NCBI GenBank assembly: GCA_017656425.1
Contig: JACDNV010000001.1
Coordinates: 186,001-250,000, forward strand
Reading direction: 5' to 3'
Length of the DNA: 64,000 nt
Source: Candidatus Neomarinimicrobiota bacterium
GTDB taxonomy: Bacteria > Fidelibacterota > UBA2242 > B5-G15
Shown: positions 38,384-48,770 of the stretch, in pieces
How positions within the stretch are numbered: position 1 is the stretch's first letter
Layout of the letters: every line of letters begins with the position of its first letter
Position numbers and translations under genes: made by a program
The notes under the pieces: model-generated
Seen by the model: only the letters and a program-made list of their open reading frames with translations
What the model was told of the DNA's origin: nothing
The model's database searches: none

Positions 38384-40945
38384 TCACTTTATCAAAACGA
38401 ATTTCCTCATAATCTTTTCTTCCCCATTACTGAGAACATAAATATAAATACCTGAGGATAGACCTGAGGCATTAAGACTTACATTATATGTTCCCGCTGG
38501 TTTTTCTTCATCCACTAACCCTAAAACCTCATGACCCAATAGATCATACACTGTTAGACGTACATAACTTTTATATGGCACCTCATACTTAATTAAGGTA
38601 TAACTATTAAAAGGATTGGGATAATTTTGATACAACCTTAGACCTTTTAAAATAGTTGCATCTTTTTCAGATATTTCATTTAGTTCCAACACTTCTATAG
38701 CATTTATACGCCAAACATGTCCTTCACCTTTATGATGTATAAAAAACAGTTCCAATTGGCCATCATTTACATCAATACTAAATGACGTATCCTGAAAGCT
38801 ACCACCAGGGCTATAAAGACTATCAAGTACTTTTATTCCTTCTGCATAAATATCCATCGGACCATTAGGTGCATTAGATAAATAATCACCTGCTATGACC
38901 CTAATTTTATACGATCCATTACCTACATCGAGAAAAAATCTCATGGATGAGTAAGAAAACACAAAATCCCTTCTAAGATTATCAGGAGATCCTCTATCTC
39001 TTTGGTCTAAACCAATTATATTTTCAAATCCATAACCAAGCCCCGGAGTATATTGAACTGTCTTATCGACCCTTACAAATCCTTCCTCCACTGGACCTGG
39101 TCCAAAATCAATCTTTTTCGGTACATCTTTAGGGGGAATTTTAAATTTAGCAGATATATTTATGGTCCTAGTTATTTTTATGGATAGTGGATTATCTATA
39201 CTTTCGATATCACCACTCCATCTATCGAATACAAAACCTGAATCAGGGATGGCATAGATGCTTACTACCTGCCCTGAATCATAAATTGAAACCAAAGAAT
39301 CTAACATAATCCCGGAGGGATCAAATTCAACTCTTCCCGATCCATCAATATTACATCTCAAAAAATATTGCCCTTCACCTATCGTGGAATCCTCGGAAGT
39401 ATTTGAAAAATCACTTTTACCACAGGTATTATATGAGGCTATACGAAAACTGTACTTTGTATTACACGTCAAATTCGTTATTGAGAAGGATTCCAGATTA
39501 CAAAGAGGGATTACTAATTCAGAATAACTCTGCCAACCATCATCAGAATACTGCAAAATAAATCCTCTCTCGTTATAAGAATTATCATCCCAAGTCAAAT
39601 CTATTCTATCACTTGAGTATGCCTTTGCTGATAAATTACCAGGGATACCCGGTTCTATTGTATCTGGAGGTATCTCTTCAAATGGCTGATTTACAAGACT
39701 ATTCAGGTATTCTTCCAGGTTTGTGTAACCGTCAAAATCATTATCACCATTTCTATCTTCAGGGTTATCCGGATCCAAGCCATTAGCTTTTTCCCATTCA
39801 TCAGGCATACCATCATGATCAGAATCATCAAGTGGCTCGCCACCTTCCAAATCCGGAAAACCACCCACTTCGCTTTGCCTTTTTATAATGTGACCGGTAT
39901 TATTTTTCACATCATTGACCACTCTTTCATCAACAGCATCCCTTAACTTCGAAGAACCAGCATATTGAAGAACCAATTCGTATGCTTCTTCTGCTGTATG
40001 AGTCGTAACTGGTGGAACCGGGAACTCATCATCCACCAATATCGGCGTACCTTTCACACCAAGCGAATTATCCTGAGTAACATCTGGGTAGCCATAGACA
40101 AAATTACCATTGACATAGAGTTCCTTAGTATTATATTCCGAATATACAATTGTATTTCTTTGATCAGGTTTTTCAGATTGCGTAGATGGTCCATATTTAA
40201 AATAGTTGTTTATTATATTCACCTTACCTGTAGGACTGCAATATGTACTCATTTCTCCCCAGTTATAAATCACATTATTTCTATAATCGGTTATATCGTT
40301 TTCATAGGTATAGGCAAATTTTGGATTTCGAGTTTTATTGTGATATATCAGATTATGATGATAACTACTATTTCCACCCCACAGACCACCACATGAATGG
40401 CCCATATAATCAAGTCCTTCGCCTATCATACACCATTGAACTGTAACATTTTCATTTCCATACATTGACGCACATTCATCAGCACCCCAACTTATCGAAC
40501 AGTGATCAATAATTATATTTTTACAATCATTTATATCAAGGGCATCCGATTTTATACTATTTATATCACCCAGTCGAAATCTTAAATATCTAATTATTAT
40601 GTTGTTTCCTTTGATAATCGTTGGGTATCCTCTTATACAAATACCATTACCAGGTGCTGTTTGACCTGCAATAGTAATGTTATTACCAGTAATTTTCAGT
40701 GTAGACTTTAAATCAATATACCCTGAAACCTTAAAGACAATGGTCACATTACTCCTTTTCACCCCCTCTCTCAGAGAACCAGATCCTGAATCATTTAGAT
40801 TAGTTACTTCGTAAACATCACCAAATCTTCCACCGGTAGTATAAGCACCAAATCCTTCTGCGCCCGGAAATGCAGGTATTTGAGAAAATAGAATAACAGA
40901 ACCTATAAGATAAACTGTTATATATACTAATACGCTCCTCATCAT
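38384..40945 (-). CDS. Multidomain pectate lyase PL1 with FN3, carbohydrate-binding and type IX sorting domains
   Basis: 853 residues. Signal peptide (1-22), then a PL1 right-handed beta-helix beginning AFPGAEGFGAYTTGGR with IIIRYLRFRLGD and CSISWGADE (residues about 24-350). An Asp-rich calcium segment (DSDHDGMPDEWEK) follows, then fibronectin III (about 445-530), a repeat with GFVFDRWSGD, a beta-sandwich beginning IDFGPGPVEEGFVRVD like the N-terminal domain of rhamnogalacturonan acetylesterases, and a YPNPFN sorting domain. It likely cuts homogalacturonan next to RG-I at the cell surface. It begins a block that follows a terminator. Confidence 0.9.
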   Translation of the reverse strand: MMRSVLVYITVYLIGSVILFSQIPAFPGAEGFGAYTTGGRFGDVYEVTNLNDSGSGSLREGVKRSNVTIVFKVSGYIDLKSTLKITGNNITIAGQTAPGNGICIRGYPTIIKGNNIIIRYLRFRLGDINSIKSDALDINDCKNIIIDHCSISWGADECASMYGNENVTVQWCMIGEGLDYMGHSCGGLWGGNSSYHHNLIYHNKTRNPKFAYTYENDITDYRNNVIYNWGEMSTYCSPTGKVNIINNYFKYGPSTQSEKPDQRNTIVYSEYNTKELYVNGNFVYGYPDVTQDNSLGVKGTPILVDDEFPVPPVTTHTAEEAYELVLQYAGSSKLRDAVDERVVNDVKNNTGHIIKRQSEVGGFPDLEGGEPLDDSDHDGMPDEWEKANGLDPDNPEDRNGDNDFDGYTNLEEYLNSLVNQPFEEIPPDTIEPGIPGNLSAKAYSSDRIDLTWDDNSYNERGFILQYSDDGWQSYSELVIPLCNLESFSITNLTCNTKYSFRIASYNTCGKSDFSNTSEDSTIGEGQYFLRCNIDGSGRVEFDPSGIMLDSLVSIYDSGQVVSIYAIPDSGFVFDRWSGDIESIDNPLSIKITRTINISAKFKIPPKDVPKKIDFGPGPVEEGFVRVDKTVQYTPGLGYGFENIIGLDQRDRGSPDNLRRDFVFSYSSMRFFLDVGNGSYKIRVIAGDYLSNAPNGPMDIYAEGIKVLDSLYSPGGSFQDTSFSIDVNDGQLELFFIHHKGEGHVWRINAIEVLELNEISEKDATILKGLRLYQNYPNPFNSYTLIKYEVPYKSYVRLTVYDLLGHEVLGLVDEEKPAGTYNVSLNASGLSSGIYIYVLSNGEEKIMRKFVLIK

Positions 40946-40990
40946 CTTCTATCTTTTTTTATATTTATAAAATCGCAGTACACTAAATGG

Positions 40991-41024
40991 CAAAAAAGAG
41001 GGGGAGGATATTCTCTCTCCCCCC
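40991..41024 (-). terminator. Strong intrinsic terminator inside the surface-complex/lyase cluster
   Basis: On the minus strand an 8-bp stem (GGGGGAG pairing with CTCCCCC plus one G-U pair, 8-nt loop) is followed within two bases by TTTTTT. It stands 37 bp after the 41061 stop and 46 bp before the PL1 start. It would end or attenuate the transcript of the uptake complex before the lyases. Confidence 0.85.
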
Positions 41025-41060
41025 ATCACTATTAAAGAACAAAAAAGAAAAAATAGTACA

Positions 41061-42065
41061 TTATTTCAATAGAACCATCTTTTTCATCTCGCTAAAATTA
41101 CCAGATTTCAACTCATAGAAGTAAAGCCCGGTAGGCAATTTTCTTCCATCGAATTTAATCATGTGTTCGCCTGCACTTAATTCTCCCTCAATCAGTGTTG
41201 AAACAAGTTGCCCCATCATATTGTAAACCTTTAATGTTGTATATCCCTTTTCCTTGAGTTCAAATTCTATTGTCGTTACCGGGTTGAATGGATTTGGATA
41301 ATTCTGCTCAAGTCTGTATGTAGCTGCTTTTAATTCTCTACCTCTATCTATACTGGTTTTAGGTTTTGTTTCAAAAACTAATATTGGCAACCTTCCTTCG
41401 GGATCCTCTCTTGAAAATATTGAGATATCACCATCCTGATCCTTATGCTCGAGAATCATAAATGTCAACAGACCATTTCCATCAACATTATTAATAAAAT
41501 TATCAAGCGCTGCACTTGTATCAGTATAGAAGTAATCGATTCCATTAACGTATCCGCTATGTTCTGGATCCGGCTGGTGAATTTCAGTACAATCCCTTGG
41601 AACCAGCGCAAAAGTTATCCTCCGGGATTTTGCAGGATCAAAATTCACCCTTGCTAATGGTGGCGGATCCAAATGAATTATACCAGGAGCATTGACAAAG
41701 CATGTTGTTTCTTCATCCCAATTATCCAATGCATCATCAGTTAAAATATAGACAAGGAGCGAACAGTTATTAACACCTTTATACATTGAGGTATACAAAC
41801 CAATCTGCACATTCTCAAGATTATAGCTTTCCTTATAATCGGAAACATCAAATCTAATATAAGGGACTTTACATCTTGTATCCGGGAGATATCTTCCTAA
41901 TAATGCAGTTTCTGTACCGTGTGTACTATCGGGTGAAAATCTCGCTGCCTGATCGTCATTTGAAATATAAGTATCCGCTACTGGCCCTATCATTTCCTGT
42001 GCCTGTAAGAAACAAAAAAGAGTTAATACACTAATAATCAATGTCAATGATAACAACCTTTTCAT
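41061..42065 (-). CDS. DNRLRE/CBM96-like secreted carbohydrate-binding protein with type IX sorting domain
   Basis: 334 residues from ATG 42065 with AGGAGG six bases upstream. After a signal peptide (to about residue 23) comes VADTYISNDDQ, a GRYLPDTRCKVPYIRFDVSDY stretch with the odd LYTSM strand, and NWDEETTCFVNAPG, the usual signature of DNRLRE domains, some of which are classed as CBM96. The last 80 residues (EQNYPNPFNPVTTIEFEL) are a type A sorting domain. It is probably a surface glycan-binding protein that works with the TonB receptor. Last gene before the terminator. Confidence 0.82.
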   Translation of the reverse strand: MKRLLSLTLIISVLTLFCFLQAQEMIGPVADTYISNDDQAARFSPDSTHGTETALLGRYLPDTRCKVPYIRFDVSDYKESYNLENVQIGLYTSMYKGVNNCSLLVYILTDDALDNWDEETTCFVNAPGIIHLDPPPLARVNFDPAKSRRITFALVPRDCTEIHQPDPEHSGYVNGIDYFYTDTSAALDNFINNVDGNGLLTFMILEHKDQDGDISIFSREDPEGRLPILVFETKPKTSIDRGRELKAATYRLEQNYPNPFNPVTTIEFELKEKGYTTLKVYNMMGQLVSTLIEGELSAGEHMIKFDGRKLPTGLYFYELKSGNFSEMKKMVLLK

Positions 42066-42107
42066 CACTTACCTCCTATGTTTTTTCATTTTTAACATAT
42101 AAAATCC

Positions 42108-43169
42108 TTACAACGAAATTTTTATTGAAAACCTATTTATAGTATTAAAAATCTTTAATGGTGTATAGGAATAGGATATTTCCATGGTTCTACCACCAAC
42201 CTGTGGGGAAATACTGAATCCTGCAGAAAATCCCTCTTCATCTTTATTTGTGACATACCCACACATAGCAGAAAACACATTCATATAACTAAATTTTAAG
42301 CCTATATGTAATCTTTCGGTATAATTGTTTGGATGGGTAAATTCAATAGATGCAAATAGGCTTCCTTTTTTAGGATCAATATTAAAAAAATCAAAAAGGT
42401 TCATTCCACATCCTACTGCAAATGTCATTGGCAATTGGGTCGTTATTTCTTCATATTTTATGCTTGAGGCAAAATTCCTGATATACATACCGAATCTGAA
42501 GCTTTTAAAACCTGGATAGAATTTTACTCCCATATCATAGGCAAACACAGACTCACTATTTTTGTGGTCAACATCACTAAGCGTAGTATCACCGTCTACA
42601 ACCTCTATATAGGAAAAACGAGACTGTCCAAGATTTTGTCCTACATATTTAATGGTAGCTCCCATCAAAAATTTAGCTGAAATTTTCCTTGAATAAGAGA
42701 CTCCATATGAGTAAGATGATACATTATTTAATTTCCCAAATTCTCTATATCCTTTAACATCAGCAGGTGAGACTGCCAAGCCAGTCCATACTATTTCCCC
42801 ATAATTAACATTTACAAGATGTAAACCAAGAGCGCCAAAATTACCAAGATTAAACGCAATTGCTGCCGTGGTATATTTTATATCAGCAACATACTGTACA
42901 CCAGAAAGCAACAAGGACATTCTTGAAGTCATCTCCCCTAAACCAGAAGGATTGTAAAATATACTTTCGCACCCGGTCCCAATAGATGTATAAGCTTCTC
43001 CCATTGCAACGGCATTCGGTATTACACCAACCTGTAAGAAGGTCATAGAAGCCTGACCCACTTTTTTCATTCCTACACCCTCAAATTCATACCAATAAGG
43101 GAATACACTATCCAAGAAAAAAATATTAGTTAAAATAATAAATAAAAATACGCTTATTAATTTTTTCAT
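42108..43169 (-). CDS. PorV/PorQ-family outer membrane barrel protein
   Basis: 353 residues, signal peptide 1-24. The segment VGQASMTFLQVGVIPNAVAMGEAYTSIG followed by FYNPSGLGEM is the hallmark of the PorV/PorQ (UPF0164) family, FadL-type barrels that shuttle type IX substrates at the outer membrane. It lies 13 bp after the gene for a sorting-domain protein and in one operon with the TonB receptor, so it may be a dedicated shuttle or a fixed part of the uptake complex. Confidence 0.85.
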   Translation of the reverse strand: MKKLISVFLFIILTNIFFLDSVFPYWYEFEGVGMKKVGQASMTFLQVGVIPNAVAMGEAYTSIGTGCESIFYNPSGLGEMTSRMSLLLSGVQYVADIKYTTAAIAFNLGNFGALGLHLVNVNYGEIVWTGLAVSPADVKGYREFGKLNNVSSYSYGVSYSRKISAKFLMGATIKYVGQNLGQSRFSYIEVVDGDTTLSDVDHKNSESVFAYDMGVKFYPGFKSFRFGMYIRNFASSIKYEEITTQLPMTFAVGCGMNLFDFFNIDPKKGSLFASIEFTHPNNYTERLHIGLKFSYMNVFSAMCGYVTNKDEEGFSAGFSISPQVGGRTMEISYSYTPLKIFNTINRFSIKISL

Positions 43170-43182
43170 AATTAACCCCCTC

Positions 43183-45393
43183 CTATCGAACTACAATCAA
43201 TTTTTGGTATGCTACTTTACCATCAGGTGTTTGAAATACGACTATATATATACCACTTGCTATTGCTTGCTGATTTTCTGTTAACATATCCCATATCTCA
43301 AATCCCGATGAAACTGGATCAGGTTTATGCTCAATTACTTTTACTAAATCCAGATTTTCAGTATATATTCTTATTGTACATTCCTCAGGTAAGTTAAAAA
43401 ACATTATTCTCCTAGGATCATCAAGATTTGGTAGCCCATAGTTATTCCAGAGAGGATCTCTAATATTGTATGGATTTGGTACAATGCGGATATCACTTAA
43501 TTTCTTACCAACTGGACGCTTTGATTCTACAGGATTATAGGTTGTGCTGAATAGTCTTCCTCCCCATATTACCTTACCTCTATTCGCCGGATAAGCGTAG
43601 GGATCATTTTCATCTATTCTTACCCCAGCCTGTACATAATAGTAATAGGTGGCTCCAAAAACTACCGTTGTATCTACCCAGTGATGTTCTTCTGCTTTGT
43701 CCTCAGGACCCGATCTATAAACTTCTTCAAAAAACACTGTATCTCGATATCCTACACTCCGCATTATTCTATACCCTGCGAAATTTGGCAAATTTTCAGC
43801 TTGCTGATTACTCCAGCTTATTTCAACTCCACGACCAGTACCCAGGATGTACTGATTTGTGGGAGGAGGTGCCATAGGTACTTGCCAGTTATGCTCAAAA
43901 TTCCATTTTGCCCTGGATACAGTCTTATGTATCGAGTCTATCACAGTGCTATACCATCTATCTTTTATTTTATCCATCTCTGTTGCATCGATCGGAAACG
44001 CAAAATTAGTTGGGAAATAACCAGTCCTTGGATCAGGCAAATTTGGCGGGTCCTGTAAAGTTCCGTTCAACCATTTCTCGCCGATTTCCTTTGCCTTTTT
44101 TAAACTGAGAGACGCGAAGCCAACGGCATAAACAATATGAATGGTATCACCTGGGTGCCATTTTTCATATGGTCCGATAGACACCCATCTTCTATTCCAA
44201 ATATGGTTTTTATCAAATCCATTCCCAAGGCATGAATAATCAGGATTACCCATTTCATCATTATTCTTTCTGTGATATGTACCAGAGATTCTATCATCAA
44301 CCAATTGATCTTTCCATACATAGCCAGCTATAATACCATAAGATCCTCCTGGTTGTCCCTGTTGATAACCTGGCAAATCTCCCACGGCTTCGTAATGAAC
44401 CCTCTCATGATTATAATAGGCTGTTACTGTTGGCTGTTTAGGATCATCCACGTCAAGTTGAGGATCGCTATACGGTTTCTCTGAAACATGTAAAAATGCT
44501 ATAAATTCCATATCAGGTTGCGATAATCTACCATCCTGGCTATATACGGGATGTGCCATTTGATCTCCTGGTCTCTCGGGATCATCAGCGCTATATTCAT
44601 AAAAAATTCTAAGAGTATCGCCCGGGCGTGAGCCATAATAATGAGCCCAATGATGTGCAGCAGGCCCCTGTCCACTGGGCAATTCTGGATTTCTACCCTG
44701 AGCTCTGAAAATATTAAAAGCTGCATCATTCATTTGCAAATATACAGTATCTAAGGTAACACCAGTTTTATTCACTATTTTATAATCACAAATAACATAA
44801 TTATCATGAAATTGCTGACTCCACGCAAACAGTTTGCGATGAACTTCAATACCCCAGTAATTTCTTGTAGACACACTAATTACTTGATCGCTTGTCCCAA
44901 CCATTTTTGTGGGATCAACAACTGCCCAATGTTCTTTTATTTGTCTATTTTCATTATTAACGTAATTATCTGGTAAGTCCCATCTGATATAATTTGTCAT
45001 TGGCTGAATTACAACCTCAGCAGTATCCCAGCTCGAACCATAACATGATAATGTATAATAAGGCCATACATCCCAGGTGGTATCTGAAACATTATCAACT
45101 GTAGTTACATTGGGTCCATAAAAATTCCTCATAGCAATAGTTGTTGGCCCCGTAGAGTTTCCATAATTATTATTAAAACCTATACAATTGTAATCTGCAG
45201 GAAACCAGCCTGCTGTATAATTAGGAGACTTCTGCCATGTAGGACCGTGATCCCACACTCCAATACCTACCCTATTAACCTTCATTATTGCCAGCTTATC
45301 ATCACCAAAAAGATTTATACCAACAAAAAATGTGGTAGTAAATACAATCACATAGCAGAAAAATCTTTTTTGAGCCTTTAATAGATTTCCCAT
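43183..45393 (-). CDS. Large secreted surface protein with FN3-like region and type IX sorting domain, possible SusD substitute
   Basis: 736 residues, signal-like hydrophobic stretch at about 12-30. No enzyme family is recognised. The N-terminal 480 residues contain GVWDHGPTWQKSPNYTAGW, a beta-rich body and DAAFNIFRAQGRNPE. A fibronectin III-like part follows (VEISWSNQQAENLPNFAGYR), then a C-terminal sorting-type domain (IVPNPYNIRDP to ASGIYIVVFQTPDGKVAYQK). It is 27 bp after the TonB receptor, where SusD sits in Bacteroidetes loci, but it shows no SusD-like TPR helices and no lipobox. I infer it is the surface glycan-capturing partner of the receptor. Confidence 0.75.
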   Translation of the reverse strand: MGNLLKAQKRFFCYVIVFTTTFFVGINLFGDDKLAIMKVNRVGIGVWDHGPTWQKSPNYTAGWFPADYNCIGFNNNYGNSTGPTTIAMRNFYGPNVTTVDNVSDTTWDVWPYYTLSCYGSSWDTAEVVIQPMTNYIRWDLPDNYVNNENRQIKEHWAVVDPTKMVGTSDQVISVSTRNYWGIEVHRKLFAWSQQFHDNYVICDYKIVNKTGVTLDTVYLQMNDAAFNIFRAQGRNPELPSGQGPAAHHWAHYYGSRPGDTLRIFYEYSADDPERPGDQMAHPVYSQDGRLSQPDMEFIAFLHVSEKPYSDPQLDVDDPKQPTVTAYYNHERVHYEAVGDLPGYQQGQPGGSYGIIAGYVWKDQLVDDRISGTYHRKNNDEMGNPDYSCLGNGFDKNHIWNRRWVSIGPYEKWHPGDTIHIVYAVGFASLSLKKAKEIGEKWLNGTLQDPPNLPDPRTGYFPTNFAFPIDATEMDKIKDRWYSTVIDSIHKTVSRAKWNFEHNWQVPMAPPPTNQYILGTGRGVEISWSNQQAENLPNFAGYRIMRSVGYRDTVFFEEVYRSGPEDKAEEHHWVDTTVVFGATYYYYVQAGVRIDENDPYAYPANRGKVIWGGRLFSTTYNPVESKRPVGKKLSDIRIVPNPYNIRDPLWNNYGLPNLDDPRRIMFFNLPEECTIRIYTENLDLVKVIEHKPDPVSSGFEIWDMLTENQQAIASGIYIVVFQTPDGKVAYQKLIVVR

Positions 45394-45420
45394 GTATTTA
45401 ACCTCCTAAAAATTTTGTTG

Positions 45421-48400
45421 TTAGAAATTAATCTCTAAACCAAACCATATTTGACGAGGATATCCATATAAAAACATCTTATTATCTGGATCGTTTATAT
45501 AAGGTTTATCATCACTTCTTAATTCACCAACCTTATCATTTCCGGGAATATAATAACCAGGATTTTGCTCTCTCAGGTTATCATATATCGGATCATCATA
45601 CATAGGAAGCCTTAAGGATGCAAGATATTTTTCTCTATCTTCCCTATTCCTAAAACACCATCCTTCATTCATCCAGCTATGTTTAATATTAAAAAGGTTT
45701 TGAATATCCGAAAATAGGCTGACTTTAATTCTCCCAAAATTAATTCTTTTTGATATCCTCATATCAAAATTTAGATAATCTGGCCATCTTAAATTATTCG
45801 TATAATTTCTTATGTTAGCAGGATTCCACGTGAAAGTACCTCCTCTTACCCATCTACTTGTTATACCAATCAACCAGCCACCAATCGGATATATGCCCCC
45901 AAATCCGGGACCTATTGTTTCAGGTACATGAAAAGTCACATTACCAGTGACCATTGGTCTCGTTGATGGTCTTATTTCCTCTGCTTCATAATATCCATAT
46001 TGTTCATTCCATACTTCGTCATCAGAAATTACTGATCTTCCCACATATCCATATTTTTCTATCATATATCTGTAATTAAGCCAACCTGTTATATATTTAC
46101 CAACCTGCTTGGTAATGCTTGCCTCAAAACCTTGTATATCTTCATATCTATTATTTGTTCTCACACCATATCTCACTGTTCCGTCTGTCCTTTGATAGGT
46201 TATACTCCCTGGTTCGCCAGAAACATCCTTATAATATGTACTTAGATTAATTAGATACATATCAAGTAGATTATAAGTAATACCCAGCTCATATTGAATT
46301 GTTCTTGGTGGTTCCAGATTTGGATTTCCTATATCTCTTAATCCTACATCTCTAAAGCTCATCATATACAGATACATATCATTATATGCCGGATTTGAGC
46401 GAAAATGACCATAATTGAAATAAAACTTCGATCTTTCAGTAACAGGAAAAGAAATTCCTAATCTTGGGCTTATAGCATAATGATTTTTAGTTTTTTCAAA
46501 TAGGGTACCACCTGTTGTATCATTTATAGTATTCCACCTTCTCCAGATTACGGAGATGCCTGCAAGCTGATCAGCAACCAGCTGAGAAATATTACCTCTT
46601 TCAGTACCTGTACTAAAGGCAGCCACATTGAAAGGATCGCCCGTTGGCCACACTTCATCTCCTGTATTATAATAATCAAACCTTACACCAATAGTAGCAA
46701 CCATACCTTCAATAGTAATCTGGTCTTGCACGTAGGCACCAGCTACCCATGGCTGTCTATGGAAATACAACTCCCTTTCATTTATTACATACATTTTATT
46801 GTTTAAATCGAAATAGTTTACTTCAAAACCTGCTTTGATTAGGTGAGCTAATGTTACCTGACTGGAAAAATCATATCTCAGGCTATATTGGCTTGCATAT
46901 GAATCATCAAAGTAATTCGCTGATTTACCACTAAATCTTCTTCCCAGACCGTATACAGACGATAATCCATTGTCTTCCCAATATTTCGAAGAATCCTCCG
47001 GATCATAAACCAGGTACTTCTGCATACCCCATCTTGGTTCAATCATTCTTCCATAAGGTTTTTCATCTAAGTATATGGGACCAAAATTTATTTTATATGA
47101 TTTGTCTCTTAATTCCCATAGTTTTTCACCCATATAGTATTTTGAGGTTGAATACTGTAATGTCAAATCCCAATAGGTTCTAGAGCTAATCATATGATTT
47201 AATTTTAATCCTGCAACATATATTGTCTGATTTTTTGGATGAAAGAATGTAGGATGCCAGTAGTAAGTTTCTCCTACTCCTCTTAGATCTCCAACATTAT
47301 TTTCGTCCATTAAACCACCACGACCATATAAAGTAGGAGTTGCTAAGGCGATATTTTGTATTTGTGCTACTCCTTTTCTAAGTCGGTACAAGAGAGTCAA
47401 ATTCAGAGTAGTTTTTCTAGTTAAATAGGATTTTAAGGTTAGCATTGTGGTAGACTTCCAATCAGAAGGTCTCTCTTGACATACAGTCGGCTGTATAAAA
47501 TAAGTATTATTTGTCTGATGCGATAAATAAAAAGTCGCATCTCCGAGAAATTTACCAATCAGTGGCACCGGTCCACCAAAACCAAAATCTATATTGTAAT
47601 CGGAGTGCGTACCTTCCTTTTCATGGGCATGCTCCTCAATTGCCTTTTTCTTCTTTTCCCACTCTGGATCCTGTGTTGTCCATTCAGGATATAATTCTTC
47701 GAGCTTATCCCAATCTGGAACTACCATATGATTCCAACATGCCCATAGATATAAATCCATTGGAGTTGCCTCTTTCTGATAGTCAAGATAGAACAATGTA
47801 GCTAATGTTTTCCATCCTGTGAAAGCGTCATGCTGTTGAGCCAAATATTCTGCTTCACCAGTATCACCATTGGTATACATTAACCACCCATTCTTAGTAC
47901 CCTCAAAACCAACTATAGGATCCAAATAAGGCTTCAGGGCGTAATTACCTATATCGTATATCGATTTACCAAATCTTTTCATCCGTGGCAAATTAGCCGA
48001 GATTGACAATCTACCATGATATGCATCTCTATAACCTGTTTTTGTGGTTACATTTATAAGTCCTGATCTAAAATTTCCATATTCTGCACCAAATCCACCA
48101 GTTACAACCGATATTTGTTCAATTGCACTTAATGGTATTATAGGCTCAGCTTTACCCATTCTAAAATCAACAACAAGAAGACCATTTACCATAGAGCCTG
48201 TCTGTTCTGCAGACCCTCCTCTAATCTCCAGATACCTTGCATTAGTTACTCCAGGCAATTTGTCTAAAAAGTTTTCAACCGTACGTACTCCAGATATCTC
48301 CAGGATTTGTTCAGAGGATACCACCTGTTGAGTGACAGACACTTCTTTATGTAGAATATCTCTTTCAGCAGTTACGACAACTTCTTCCCCCTTAATAACT

Positions 48401-48735
48401 TCCTGTTCCATTTCAAAATTGACCGTCGTAATCTGATCGACGGAAACAACAACCCCCTCTTTGGTAATCTTCTTATAACCAATCATCGAAGCCTGCACAG
48501 AGTACACTCCTGGTGGCACATTTAGAATAACATACCTACCATCCTCATCAGTCGCAGCACCAAGATATGTGCCCAGTATGATTATATTAGCTCCAGGCAA
48601 AGGCTCTCCTGTATCCTTCTTTATAACCCTACCTGTAATTTTACCAGTAACAGCAGCATATAACATATCGATACATGATAGACTTACTATAAAAAAAATG
48701 ATAACATTAAAACTAATGATAAGGATTTTTTTCAT
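45421..48735 (-). CDS. TonB-dependent outer membrane receptor, SusC-like
   Basis: 1104 residues. Signal peptide (1-27); carboxypeptidase-regulatory-like domain at about 33-110 (GKITGRVIKKDTGEPLPGAN, GYKKITKEG); plug domain at about 120-235 (SGVRTVENFLDKLPGV, GGFGAEYGNFRSGLINVTTK); then a large barrel ending in a terminal Phe (WFGLEINF), the outer-membrane insertion signal. It should import oligosaccharides from the surface lyases. It is the first gene of an operon with the partner, PorV-like and DNRLRE genes, under a strong promoter with a LacI-type operator. No SusD gene follows. Confidence 0.92.
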   Translation of the reverse strand: MKKILIISFNVIIFFIVSLSCIDMLYAAVTGKITGRVIKKDTGEPLPGANIIILGTYLGAATDEDGRYVILNVPPGVYSVQASMIGYKKITKEGVVVSVDQITTVNFEMEQEVIKGEEVVVTAERDILHKEVSVTQQVVSSEQILEISGVRTVENFLDKLPGVTNARYLEIRGGSAEQTGSMVNGLLVVDFRMGKAEPIIPLSAIEQISVVTGGFGAEYGNFRSGLINVTTKTGYRDAYHGRLSISANLPRMKRFGKSIYDIGNYALKPYLDPIVGFEGTKNGWLMYTNGDTGEAEYLAQQHDAFTGWKTLATLFYLDYQKEATPMDLYLWACWNHMVVPDWDKLEELYPEWTTQDPEWEKKKKAIEEHAHEKEGTHSDYNIDFGFGGPVPLIGKFLGDATFYLSHQTNNTYFIQPTVCQERPSDWKSTTMLTLKSYLTRKTTLNLTLLYRLRKGVAQIQNIALATPTLYGRGGLMDENNVGDLRGVGETYYWHPTFFHPKNQTIYVAGLKLNHMISSRTYWDLTLQYSTSKYYMGEKLWELRDKSYKINFGPIYLDEKPYGRMIEPRWGMQKYLVYDPEDSSKYWEDNGLSSVYGLGRRFSGKSANYFDDSYASQYSLRYDFSSQVTLAHLIKAGFEVNYFDLNNKMYVINERELYFHRQPWVAGAYVQDQITIEGMVATIGVRFDYYNTGDEVWPTGDPFNVAAFSTGTERGNISQLVADQLAGISVIWRRWNTINDTTGGTLFEKTKNHYAISPRLGISFPVTERSKFYFNYGHFRSNPAYNDMYLYMMSFRDVGLRDIGNPNLEPPRTIQYELGITYNLLDMYLINLSTYYKDVSGEPGSITYQRTDGTVRYGVRTNNRYEDIQGFEASITKQVGKYITGWLNYRYMIEKYGYVGRSVISDDEVWNEQYGYYEAEEIRPSTRPMVTGNVTFHVPETIGPGFGGIYPIGGWLIGITSRWVRGGTFTWNPANIRNYTNNLRWPDYLNFDMRISKRINFGRIKVSLFSDIQNLFNIKHSWMNEGWCFRNREDREKYLASLRLPMYDDPIYDNLREQNPGYYIPGNDKVGELRSDDKPYINDPDNKMFLYGYPRQIWFGLEINF

Positions 48736-48770
48736 AATCCCCTCTGTTTAAAATTACACCCTCGTTCTAA

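Noticed and set aside
43681-44058. A 125-codon plus-strand open frame
   Set aside because: Antisense to the 736-residue surface protein gene, no ribosome site, no family resemblance.
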